Positions 1-5,317 are shown, numbered from the stretch's first letter. The stretch is 5,317 bases of DNA from BMS3B sp964501105 (GCA_964501105.1 CAZCRG010000111.1:1-5317), one strand, 5' to 3'. Notes: generated by a model from the sequence alone, not told the origin. A program made the numbers and translations.

Positions 1-1
1 C

Positions 2-430
2 CTCTATATAACTGACAGGCTTCTTGGAACCTTTGATGAAGACGACCTGCGCTACCATGCCAGAACAGTTATTTTAGGCTACCCCTGCATTATCTCCACC
101 TCGGGAATTGTTGAGGCACCTGCAAAGCCCAGAGAATTCTATATTGAAAAGAGCCTTTTAAAGGCTGGAGCAGAGGAGTTAATCAAGCTTAAAGAGAAGT
201 ACAGGGGGAGATTTATAGACTACGGCGATAAAAGGATGCAGAGGGTGGTGGAGGGCTACTCTGCCATGGCAGTTTTCTACCACTATCTAGGTGAGGTTTT
301 CTGTACCAGCAGAAAATGCAGACTCTACAATGCTCACTGGCAGGAGGAACTTATTGAGGCACAGCTCTCAGAACCTGAGTTCTGCAGTAAGCATGAGGAT
401 ATGCTTGAAAGGTTTAAAGAGGGCAGATAA
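2..430 (+). CDS. C-terminal part of an archaeal DUF6775-like putative metallopeptidase, 5' end outside the window
   Basis: An open frame runs from the window edge to TAA at 428-430 and gives 142 residues; the true start lies upstream. The short ORF beginning at the internal ATG (236) is only the tail of this frame. Visible blocks are a FDEDDLRYHARTVILGYP stretch, a STSGIVEAPAKPREFY stretch, and a Cys-rich tail with CRLYNAHWQEEL. I recall these blocks from archaeal DUF6775 'putative metallopeptidase' proteins; that assignment is from memory, not a search. The tail also aligns by eye with archaemetzincins: Cys (302) -x4- Cys (317) -x21- Cys (383) -x2- His (392) resembles their structural zinc site. 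Where archaemetzincins carry HExxHxxGxxHC, this protein has A-V-x-x-H-x-x-G-x-x-F-C (269-304), so only the middle His and the Gly remain. Catalytic activity is therefore doubtful. There are no membrane segments in the visible part. It is separated from the next gene by 159 bp and is probably a different transcript. Confidence 0.7.
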   Translation, partial: LYITDRLLGTFDEDDLRYHARTVILGYPCIISTSGIVEAPAKPREFYIEKSLLKAGAEELIKLKEKYRGRFIDYGDKRMQRVVEGYSAMAVFYHYLGEVFCTSRKCRLYNAHWQEELIEAQLSEPEFCSKHEDMLERFKEGR

Positions 431-470
431 CACAGGAAAATAAGGATTGAAACCTGCACCTCTATAGTCA

Positions 471-492
471 GATTTTTATTTACTCATATTTT
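471..492 (+). terminator. Possible T-tract terminator after the DUF6775-like gene
   Basis: About 45 bp after the stop codon at 430 there is a T-rich stretch containing TTTTT (473-477) and TTTT (489-492). Archaeal termination commonly uses T-runs on the coding strand without a hairpin, and I see no stable hairpin here. The second T-run also overlaps a TATA-like string (TTTTATAT, 489-496), so this element could instead be promoter sequence. Confidence 0.35.
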
Positions 493-532
493 ATATGTTA
501 AGATAGCTTCTTGAAAGTACAATGCCTTTAAG

Positions 533-560
533 AATTGTTATAAATTGTTACTATAATTAC
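533..560 (+). repeat. Tandem AATTGTTA direct repeat over the TATA box
   Basis: AATTGTTA occurs at 533-540 and again at 543-550, a 10-bp offset that puts both copies on the same DNA face. A partial copy, AATTAC, follows at 555-560. The repeat overlaps the TATA box and the stretch where initiation factors bind. It may be an operator for a repressor of glutamate synthase expression, but AT-rich archaeal promoters can show such repeats by chance. Confidence 0.4.
538..546 (+). promoter_or_regulatory. Archaeal TATA box for the glutamate synthase operon
   Basis: TTATAAATT lies 44-52 bp before the ATG at 590. With the usual 22-28 bp from TATA box to transcription start, transcription would begin near 565-572, leaving a leader of roughly 20-25 nt that contains the GAGGA ribosome site. 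The purine-rich AAGAA just upstream is only a weak BRE candidate. An alternative TATA-like string (TTTTATAT, 489-496) would give a leader of about 70 nt. No other promoter-like sequence occurs before the second and third genes, so this should drive all three. Confidence 0.5.
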
Positions 561-578
561 TAATTAAACCACACTCAC

Positions 579-583
579 GAGGA
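579..583 (+). promoter_or_regulatory. Ribosome binding site of the amidotransferase gene
   Basis: GAGGA sits 6 nt before the ATG at 590. The start is fixed independently because the second codon must be the catalytic Cys of a class II amidotransferase. Confidence 0.65.
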
Positions 584-589
584 ATTATC

Positions 590-1669
590 ATGTGCGGATT
601 AGGTGGAATTTTTAACTTAAATGGAAAAAGGATTTCTGGAAAGGATATTACTGTAATGGCAGCAATGATGAAGGACAGGTATGACGGTAGAGGAGGAGGA
701 TTTGCTGCCTATGGCATCTACCCGAGCTACAAGGAGTATTATGCGCTGCACCTATTCTTCAGGGATGAGGAGTCAAAAGAGGCTACTGAGGAGTTCCTCA
801 AGGACAGGGTGGCTATAATCAAGGATGAAGAAGTGCCCATGAGGAGTATAAAGGAGATACCCAGGGAGCAGATAGTGTGGCGCTACTTTGTTGAGGTTCC
901 CCATAATTTTAAAGATAAGGCTGAGTTTTTGAAGCAAGAAGAAGATTACATAATGGATACTGTCTTCACAATTAATGATGAGATAGATGGCGCCTTTGTG
1001 GCAAGTAGCGGCAAGAATATGGGTGTATTCAAGGCAACAGGTATGCCCCAGGATGTGGCGAAGCTCTTCAAGATTGAAAAGTATAAAGCCTACTCCTGGA
1101 TAACTCACGGCAGATTTCCGACAAATACCCCTGGATGGTGGGGCGGCGCCCATCCCTTCAACCTTCTCGACTGGTGTGTTGTGCACAATGGCGAGATAAG
1201 CAGCTATGGTACAAACAAGCGCTATCTTGAGAGCTTCGGCTACAAGTGCAGGCTTTTAACAGATACAGAAGTTGTGGCTTACCTCTTTGACCTTCTTGTG
1301 AGAAAGCAGAAGCTCAGCATAAAGACTGCTGCCACAGCTTTAACTCCACCCTTCTGGAAGCAGATTGACAGAATGCCTGAGCCCAAGAAGAGTATATTTA
1401 CTGCCCTGAGAATGACCTATGCTCCTGCGATGTTAAATGGTCCCTTTGCCATAGTTGTAACCAATGCTGAAGCCATGGTTGGGCTCAATGACAGAATAAA
1501 GCTAAGGCCTCTCATGGCAGGTAAGAGGGATGATTTTGTTTATCTTGCCAGTGAGGAGGCAGCTATAAGAGAGATATCTCCCGAGCTGGACAGGTTGTGG
1601 GCTCCCAGAGCAGGGAATCCAGTTGTTGCCAAGCTCAGCGACGATGTAAAAGAGGAAATTATACATTAA
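590..1669 (+). CDS. Glutamate synthase subunit 1: class II glutamine amidotransferase domain protein (GlxB-like)
   Basis: This 359-residue protein is the glutaminase part of an archaeal-type split glutamate synthase. It hydrolyses glutamine and passes ammonia to the FMN subunit encoded next. It begins MCGLGGIF, so Cys2 becomes the N-terminal nucleophile after Met removal; this fixes the start. Other class II amidotransferase landmarks appear in the right order: GRFPTNT at 174-180 (the RxSTNT motif of GOGAT, with Pro for Ser), HNGEI at 199-203, TDTE at 224-227, GPFA at 284-287, a DRIKLRP loop at 301-307 and ASEEAAI at 320-326. The long stretch between Cys2 and GRFPTNT matches the layout of large-chain GOGAT amidotransferase domains rather than that of asparagine synthetase or PurF. 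There is no signal peptide, so it should be cytoplasmic. The next gene starts 9 nt after its stop, which indicates co-translation. The N-methylglutamate synthase subunit MgsA has the same domain, but that role has no support here. Confidence 0.9.
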   Translation: MCGLGGIFNLNGKRISGKDITVMAAMMKDRYDGRGGGFAAYGIYPSYKEYYALHLFFRDEESKEATEEFLKDRVAIIKDEEVPMRSIKEIPREQIVWRYFVEVPHNFKDKAEFLKQEEDYIMDTVFTINDEIDGAFVASSGKNMGVFKATGMPQDVAKLFKIEKYKAYSWITHGRFPTNTPGWWGGAHPFNLLDWCVVHNGEISSYGTNKRYLESFGYKCRLLTDTEVVAYLFDLLVRKQKLSIKTAATALTPPFWKQIDRMPEPKKSIFTALRMTYAPAMLNGPFAIVVTNAEAMVGLNDRIKLRPLMAGKRDDFVYLASEEAAIREISPELDRLWAPRAGNPVVAKLSDDVKEEIIH

Positions 1670-1674
1670 GGTGA
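1669..1674 (+). promoter_or_regulatory. Ribosome binding site of the FMN subunit, overlapping the upstream stop codon
   Basis: AGGTGA begins on the last base of the amidotransferase stop codon and lies 4 nt before the ATG at 1679. It supports this start and suggests translational coupling of the first two operon genes. Confidence 0.6.
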
Positions 1675-1678
1675 TTTT

Positions 1679-3190
1679 ATGGTCTGGAAAAATTTTCCAC
1701 CAGATTTCTATGTCAGGGTTGATAAGGAAGCTTGCATAAATTGCTTGAGGTGCACAAGGGAGTGTCCCTTTGGAGTGCACGAGTACAACAAGGAGAAAAA
1801 CCTCTGGAAGAGGCACCACGAGAACTGTGTAGCCTGCTTAAGGTGTGCCGCCACATGTCCCACAGGGGCAATAAGTATAGAGAAGCATAGAATGGAGTAC
1901 TCTCCTCATCCTGTCTGGACAAATAAGGTTAGAAAGGATATAAAGATGCAGGCTGAGACAGGAGGAGTTATTCTCACAGCCATGGGAAATGAAGTTCCCT
2001 ATATGAGCTACTTTGATAGACTTGTGCTTGATGCCTGTCAGGTTACAAATCCAAGTATAGACCCCCTCAGAGAACCCATGGAGCTCAGGACTTTTATAGG
2101 CAGAAAGCCTGAGAAGGTTGACCTTGAAGATGATAATGGAACAAGCCTTAAAACAAAGATAGCTCCAAATTTAAAGCTTGAAACACCCATAATGTTTGCC
2201 CATATGAGCTATGGCAGTATAAGCATTGAGGCTCAGATGAGCATGGCAAGGGCTGCCAGAGAGGTTGGAACCTTTATGGGCACTGGCGAGGGTGGATTGC
2301 ACAAGGATCTTTACCCCTATGCCGATAATATCATAACTCAGGTTGCCTCTGGAAGGTTTGCCGTGCATGAGGAATACTTAAAGAGAGGGGCTGCCATTGA
2401 GATTAAGATAGGCCAGGGTGCCAAGCCAGGGATAGGTGGCCACCTGCCAGGCAAAAAAGTGACCAAGGAGATTTCTGAGACCAGGATGATTCCTGAGGGA
2501 AGCGATGCTATATCACCGGCCCCCCATCATGATATATACAGCATTGAGGACCTTTCAAGGCTGATATATGCCCTTAAGGAAGCTACCAGGTATGAAAAGC
2601 CAGTGTTTGTTAAGATTGCTGCAGTTCACAATGTTGCTCCCATAGCTGTGGGCGTGATTAGGGCAGGAGCAGATGCTGTTGTTCTGGATGGCTTCAAGGG
2701 TGGCACAGGTGCTGCTCCCCAGGTGCATAGAGACCACCACGGCATACCCTTAGAAGCAGCTATTGCAAGTGTTGACAGAAGGCTAAGAGAGGAAGGGATA
2801 AGGCACTGGGGAAGTATTATAGCAAGTGGTGGAATAAGGTCAAGTGCCGATGTTGCCAAAGCAATAGCTCTGGGCGCAGATGCTGTTTATATAGGTACAG
2901 CTGCTCTGATTTCTCTGGGCTGCACAGTGTGCAAGAAGTGCTACACTGGCAAGTGTGCCTGGGGAATTGCCACACAGGTTCCTGAGCTCAGGAAGCGTTT
3001 GAATCCAGATGAGGGTGCAAGGAGGGCTGCCAACCTGCTGAAAGCCTGGAGTCATGAGCTCAAGGAAATTCTTGGTGCCCTTGGTTTGAACTCCATTGAA
3101 AGCCTCAGAGGAAACAGGGACAGGCTTAGAGGCGTTGGTTTGAATGAGGTTGACCTTGAGGTTCTTGGAGTTAAGCCAGCGGGGTGGTAG
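1679..3190 (+). CDS. gltB: Glutamate synthase subunit 2: FMN/Fe-S synthase with N-terminal 2x[4Fe-4S] ferredoxin domain (archaeal type, GlxD-like)
   Basis: This 503-residue catalytic subunit is expected to convert 2-oxoglutarate plus ammonia to glutamate on FMN. Residues 15-65 form a bacterial-type ferredoxin domain with two CxxCxxCxxxCP clusters: Cys19/22/25/29 and Cys50/53/56/60. Residues from about 85 to 470 form the GOGAT FMN barrel. Recognisable parts are GTGEGG at 201-206, KIGQGAKPGIGG at 243-254 with LPGKKV after it, SPAPHHDIYSIEDL at 279-292, VKIAAV around Lys312, a GADAVVLDG strand near 330, GGTGAAP at 341-347, and the phosphate-binding region ASGGIRSSADV from 382. The Fe-S loop has Cys415-x5-Cys421-x4-Cys426, matching the [3Fe-4S] pattern of GOGAT, plus an extra Cys418; ATQVPELR follows. 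In bacteria the two [4Fe-4S] clusters belong to the separate GltD chain; here they are fused on, so reduced ferredoxin or an unlinked reductase probably supplies electrons. The symbol gltB is used in the broad sense; rhizobial nomenclature would be glxD. Confidence 0.92.
   Translation: MVWKNFPPDFYVRVDKEACINCLRCTRECPFGVHEYNKEKNLWKRHHENCVACLRCAATCPTGAISIEKHRMEYSPHPVWTNKVRKDIKMQAETGGVILTAMGNEVPYMSYFDRLVLDACQVTNPSIDPLREPMELRTFIGRKPEKVDLEDDNGTSLKTKIAPNLKLETPIMFAHMSYGSISIEAQMSMARAAREVGTFMGTGEGGLHKDLYPYADNIITQVASGRFAVHEEYLKRGAAIEIKIGQGAKPGIGGHLPGKKVTKEISETRMIPEGSDAISPAPHHDIYSIEDLSRLIYALKEATRYEKPVFVKIAAVHNVAPIAVGVIRAGADAVVLDGFKGGTGAAPQVHRDHHGIPLEAAIASVDRRLREEGIRHWGSIIASGGIRSSADVAKAIALGADAVYIGTAALISLGCTVCKKCYTGKCAWGIATQVPELRKRLNPDEGARRAANLLKAWSHELKEILGALGLNSIESLRGNRDRLRGVGLNEVDLEVLGVKPAGW
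3181..3187 (+). promoter_or_regulatory. Ribosome binding site that decides the start of subunit 3
   Basis: GGGGTGG lies inside the last codons of the FMN subunit gene, 5 nt before ATG 3193. It favours that ATG over the in-frame GTG at 3184, which lies within the site itself. The stop of the upstream gene (3188-3190) is 2 nt before the ATG, so ribosomes finishing subunit 2 could restart directly. Confidence 0.55.
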
Positions 3191-3192
3191 AA

Positions 3193-3990
3193 ATGCTTCA
3201 GGAGCTAAAGCACAGGGTAAAGGAAGAGGAAGACTTTCTGGTAATAGATGCCAAGGGAATATATTACAGAGAGCTCAATGAGCTTATAAATGAGGTTATT
3301 GCTCAGGGTGCCAAAAAGCTGAAACTTCTCAATATCAATGGTCAGAGGTTTATTGCCGATGGGCTTAGAGGAGATTATTATATTGAGATTTATGGTACTG
3401 CTGGCGACGACCTGGGCAGCTTTGCCAATGGACCCACAATAGTAGTCTATGGCAATGTGCAGGACGGTGCAGGAAATACAATGAATAAAGGAAAAATTAT
3501 AGTGTATGGTTCTGGCACTGATATTATTGGCCACAGCATGCGCGGCGGCAAGGTATTTATTAAGGGTGAAGTAGGCTACCGCGTGGGCATTCACATGAAG
3601 GAATACAAGGAGCAAGTGCCTGTTATAGTTGTTGGAGGCACTGCTGGCGATTTCCTGGGCGAGTATATGGCAGGCGGCAGGATTATAATTCTGGGCCTTG
3701 AAAAGAGGCCAGAGGTTGAGGATATTGTTGGAGACTGGATAGGTACTGGCATTCATGGCGGGGCTATCTACATTAGAGGCAGTGTAAGTGAGGACAAGCT
3801 TGGCTATGCTGCAAAGATTAAGGATATAGAGGAGGAGGACAGGAAAATTATAGAGGAGAATGTGAGGGAGTTCTGCTCCTACTTTGACCTTGATGCTGAG
3901 GAGATTTTGAAGTCTGAGTTCACAAAGATAGCTCCAATATCACATAAGCCCTTTGCAGACCTCTACAGCGATTCCAAGGAGAATAAATAG
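3193..3990 (+). CDS. Glutamate synthase subunit 3: GXGXG beta-helix domain protein (GlxC-like)
   Basis: This is the counterpart of the C-terminal alpha-subunit domain of GOGAT, a right-handed beta-helix that acts as a structural spine and contacts the amidotransferase and FMN parts. From ATG 3193 it has 265 residues. Glycine-rich coils recur with an exact 19-residue period starting at Gly68, Gly87, Gly106 and Gly125. After a short insertion another coil begins at Gly149, and a final Gly-rich turn lies at 184-190. The GTAGDDLG and GTAGDFLG coils are near copies. The C-terminus has KIAPISHKPFADLY, a typical ending for this family. Start choice: a GTG at 3184 would add three residues and overlap the upstream stop, but it has no ribosome site; GGGGTGG at 3181-3187 is well placed 5 nt before ATG 3193, which I prefer. 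Related archaeal genes have been mislabelled 'tributyrin esterase', and the fold is shared with formylmethanofuran dehydrogenase FwdC; neither function is indicated beside these two neighbours. Confidence 0.9.
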   Translation: MLQELKHRVKEEEDFLVIDAKGIYYRELNELINEVIAQGAKKLKLLNINGQRFIADGLRGDYYIEIYGTAGDDLGSFANGPTIVVYGNVQDGAGNTMNKGKIIVYGSGTDIIGHSMRGGKVFIKGEVGYRVGIHMKEYKEQVPVIVVGGTAGDFLGEYMAGGRIIILGLEKRPEVEDIVGDWIGTGIHGGAIYIRGSVSEDKLGYAAKIKDIEEEDRKIIEENVREFCSYFDLDAEEILKSEFTKIAPISHKPFADLYSDSKENK

Positions 3991-4002
3991 ATATACCACA
4001 GG

Positions 4003-4010
4003 TTTAATTA
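4003..4010 (+). promoter_or_regulatory. TATA-like box upstream of the UPF0282 gene (possible leaderless transcript)
   Basis: TTTAATTA in the 44-bp gap after the synthase operon is centred about 28 bp before the ATG at 4035. That spacing would place transcription initiation at or next to the start codon. The 20 bases before the ATG contain no convincing ribosome site (only GAG about 12 nt away), which fits a leaderless mRNA. The gap also contains no T-tract terminator, so read-through from the operon remains possible. Confidence 0.35.
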
Positions 4011-4034
4011 CTCTTCCTGAGAATATTAATAATC

Positions 4035-4898
4035 ATGAGAGTGCTTCCCATAGCCAGCGACTCCATGGGCACAAGAAGTATGGCCACTTTTGTCGAGACA
4101 CGAGACTTAAAAATAATTATAGACCCCAGTGTTGCCCTGGGACCAAGGCGCCACGGCTTATCTCCCCATCCTCTGGAAATAGAGAAGATGGTAGAGGACT
4201 GGAAGGAGATAAAAAAGTATACCAAGAAAAGCGATACAGCAGTGATAACCCACTACCACTACGACCACCACAGGCGAGAGGAATCTGAGATCCTCTCTGG
4301 AAAAAAGGTTTTTCTGAAGCACCCTAAAGAGAAAATCAATCTCAGCCAGAAGAAAAGAGCCAGCTACTTCCTTAAAAAGCTAAATGGCATAGCTGAGGTA
4401 GAGTACTGCGACGGCAAAAGCTACAGCAGTGGTAGAACTGAGATAATATTCTCCCAGCCAGTATTTCACGGTACTTCGTCAAAACTCGGTTATGTGATTG
4501 AAGTATGCATAAAGGAGGGTGAGGAAAGCTTTCTCTTCTCCAGTGATGTTGAAGGGCCCAGCATTCAAGAGCAGGTAGACTTTATTTTAAGATGCAACCC
4601 CACTATTATCTATATCGACGGTCCTATGAGTTATATGCTGGGCTACCGCTATTCCAGATTTAGTCTCGAAGCATCTATTAAAAACCTGATAAAAATTGTT
4701 GAAAATACACAGGTGGAGACTCTCATCCTCGACCACCACCTTCCAAGAGACCTTAATTGGAGAGAGCACATGAAGGAGGTTTCAGAAGCCTGCAGGCAGA
4801 AAGGATGCGAGTTTCTGAGTGCTGCTCTTTATTCAGGAAAAGAAGAACTGATGCTGGAAGCAAGAAGAAAGATTCTGTATGAAAAATTTCCAGTATAA
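4035..4898 (+). CDS. UPF0282 family metallo-beta-lactamase-fold hydrolase
   Basis: This 287-residue protein belongs to the archaeal UPF0282 family (MJ1629-like), whose substrate is not known to me. The N-terminus, with MRVLPIASDSMGTRSMATFV followed by an IIIDPSVALGPRR segment, is the characteristic opening and supports this ATG. THYHYDHH at 72-79 gives the metal-binding HxHxDH motif (His73, His75, Asp77, His78). Later candidate ligands, in family-like positions, are His145 (PVFHG), Asp171 (FSSDVEGP) and His234/His235 (LDHHLP). YIDGPMSYMLGYR at 193-205 is another block I associate with the family. The metal motif is complete, so it is probably an active di-metal hydrolase; nuclease, phosphodiesterase and lactonase activities are all possible within this fold. 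There is no signal peptide or membrane segment. It is downstream of glutamate synthase but seems a separate unit, and converges with the minus-strand gene. Confidence 0.88.
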   Translation: MRVLPIASDSMGTRSMATFVETRDLKIIIDPSVALGPRRHGLSPHPLEIEKMVEDWKEIKKYTKKSDTAVITHYHYDHHRREESEILSGKKVFLKHPKEKINLSQKKRASYFLKKLNGIAEVEYCDGKSYSSGRTEIIFSQPVFHGTSSKLGYVIEVCIKEGEESFLFSSDVEGPSIQEQVDFILRCNPTIIYIDGPMSYMLGYRYSRFSLEASIKNLIKIVENTQVETLILDHHLPRDLNWREHMKEVSEACRQKGCEFLSAALYSGKEELMLEARRKILYEKFPV

Positions 4899-4913
4899 AA
4901 AATAGTAAAAAAA
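4897..4913 (-). terminator. T-tract terminator of the minus-strand gene
   Basis: Read on the minus strand, the 30-bp gap between the convergent genes has T7 (4907-4913) then T6 (4897-4902), good archaeal termination signals. A 5-bp inverted repeat, GCCAG/CTGGC (4923-4927 and 4937-4941, 9-nt loop), spans the stop codon just before the T-runs and might form a small hairpin, though it is weak. The T6 run overlaps the last bases of the UPF0282 stop codon. Confidence 0.55.
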
Positions 4914-4928
4914 GGGGTATAGGCCAGC

Positions 4929-5297
4929 TTAGAAGACTGGCTTAACCTTGTACATTGTGATGCCAGCTTCTCTGAGAAGCTTCATAGCCTTTACGCCATC
5001 TGGTGGGAACACATGTATGGTGGCGTGGAAAGGTGGAACTGTCATCACAGTCTTGTACTTTATTGGGATTTTGTTCTTCTTGAGAAGGTCATAGGCCTTG
5101 TGGTAGTCTCCATTCATATAGTCCACTCTTATTGGTATGGAGACGTCTGTTCCACCAGGGACGTCGTCTACAATTAAGCCAAGCTTCTCCTTCTCTTCCC
5201 AGGCAGCTATATCCTCATCAGTAAGCTCTTCCTCATACTTTCCAGGAAACTCCTTGCTGTGGAGCCATGGGGCATCAAGTGGGTTCTCCTTTGCCAT
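4929..5297 (-). CDS. Conserved-looking small soluble protein of unknown function, 122 residues
   Basis: I do not recognise this family. The start is well supported: the ATG (complement of 5295-5297) is preceded by GAGGTGA (complement of 5303-5309) at 5-nt spacing, the best ribosome site in the window. Residues 21-40 are rich in Asp/Glu and probably helical. Residues 51-122 read as an alternating pattern: strand (DVSIPIRVDY), helix (GDYHKAYDLLKKNKIP), two strands (YKTVMTVPP, FHATIHVFPP), helix (GVKAMKLLREAGI), strand (TMYKVKPVF). That beta-alpha-beta-beta-alpha-beta order suggests a ferredoxin-like or ACT-like fold; this is inferred from the pattern alone. It has no Cys, no signal peptide and no membrane segment. 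A role as a small ligand-binding or dimerising protein is possible, but nothing here identifies a ligand. Its promoter lies outside the window. Codon use matches its neighbours. Confidence 0.75.
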   Translation of the reverse strand: MAKENPLDAPWLHSKEFPGKYEEELTDEDIAAWEEKEKLGLIVDDVPGGTDVSIPIRVDYMNGDYHKAYDLLKKNKIPIKYKTVMTVPPFHATIHVFPPDGVKAMKLLREAGITMYKVKPVF

Positions 5298-5302
5298 CTA
5301 TT

Positions 5303-5309
5303 TCACCTC
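5303..5309 (-). promoter_or_regulatory. Strong ribosome binding site of the minus-strand gene
   Basis: GAGGTGA on the minus strand, 5 nt before the ATG, is a full anti-16S-type site. It shows that the 122-residue frame is a real, leadered gene, in contrast to the UPF0282 gene it faces. Confidence 0.7.
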
Positions 5310-5317
5310 ATAATATT

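Noticed and set aside
444..452. GGATTGAAAC-like string resembling the 3' end of many archaeal CRISPR repeats
   Set aside because: It occurs once, with no second copy or regular spacing in the 159-bp spacer, so there is no array.
431..589. NrpR operator (GGAA-N6-TTCC) or another named nitrogen-control site
   Set aside because: GGAA occurs in the spacer but never with TTCC at the required distance.
773..1186. 137-residue minus-strand frame
   Set aside because: It is antisense to the amidotransferase and shows no recognisable motif.
3184..3192. GTG at 3184 as the start of the GXGXG subunit
   Set aside because: No ribosome site precedes it, while GGGGTGG is well placed for the ATG at 3193; only three residues are affected.
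3205..3756. 183-residue open frame on the minus strand
   Set aside because: It lies wholly opposite the GXGXG subunit, whose plus-strand frame has clear family motifs; the minus frame has low-complexity Ala/Asn/Ile composition and no ribosome site that I could see.
3193..3990. Tributyrin esterase or formylmethanofuran dehydrogenase subunit C
   Set aside because: No esterase motif is visible, and the gene sits directly behind glutaminase and FMN glutamate synthase subunits, so the glutamate synthase role explains it better.
3953..4288. 111-residue plus-strand frame bridging the synthase operon and the UPF0282 gene
   Set aside because: It overlaps both well-supported genes in another frame and its sequence resembles no domain; it is an out-of-frame shadow.

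Overview
The window looks like euryarchaeal chromosome. Arg is written mostly AGG/AGA and ATA is common for Ile. Promoters resemble archaeal TATA boxes, terminators look like plain T-tracts, and ribosome sites are short GAGG/GGTG types. The gene families (three-gene glutamate synthase, UPF0282 metallohydrolase, archaemetzincin-like DUF6775-type protein) point to a methanogen- or Archaeoglobus-related lineage, including ANME/alkanotroph relatives. The exact genus cannot be read from the sequence.

Layout. (1) Positions 2-430, plus strand: the C-terminal 142 residues of a protein resembling archaeal DUF6775 putative metallopeptidases. It keeps an archaemetzincin-like Cys/His tail but seems to have lost the catalytic zinc motif. 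(2) Positions 431-589: an AT-rich spacer with a likely T-tract terminator, a TATA box, and a 10-bp-phased direct repeat over that TATA box. (3) Positions 590-3990: a tight three-gene operon encoding an archaeal-type split glutamate synthase. Its members are a class II glutamine amidotransferase, an FMN/Fe-S synthase subunit with its own 2x[4Fe-4S] ferredoxin domain, and a GXGXG beta-helix subunit. (4) Positions 4035-4898: a UPF0282 metallo-beta-lactamase-fold protein, probably from its own promoter and possibly leaderless. (5) Positions 4929-5297, minus strand: an unrecognised 122-residue soluble protein, convergent with UPF0282 across 30 bp.

How the genes work together. The three glutamate synthase genes together correspond to the large GOGAT chain of bacteria. 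Glutamine is hydrolysed by subunit 1, ammonia reaches the FMN subunit where 2-oxoglutarate is converted to glutamate, and the beta-helix subunit forms the structural spine. No NAD(P)H-oxidising GltD-like subunit is present. The ferredoxin domain fused to the FMN subunit is the likely electron entry. The flanking genes show no visible functional link to nitrogen assimilation.

I see no mobile element, CRISPR array, tRNA or rRNA. Most of the window is conserved housekeeping sequence. The points most worth a second look are the degenerate zincin site, the repeat at the gltS promoter, the extra cysteine in the Fe-S loop of the synthase, and the unknown minus-strand gene.
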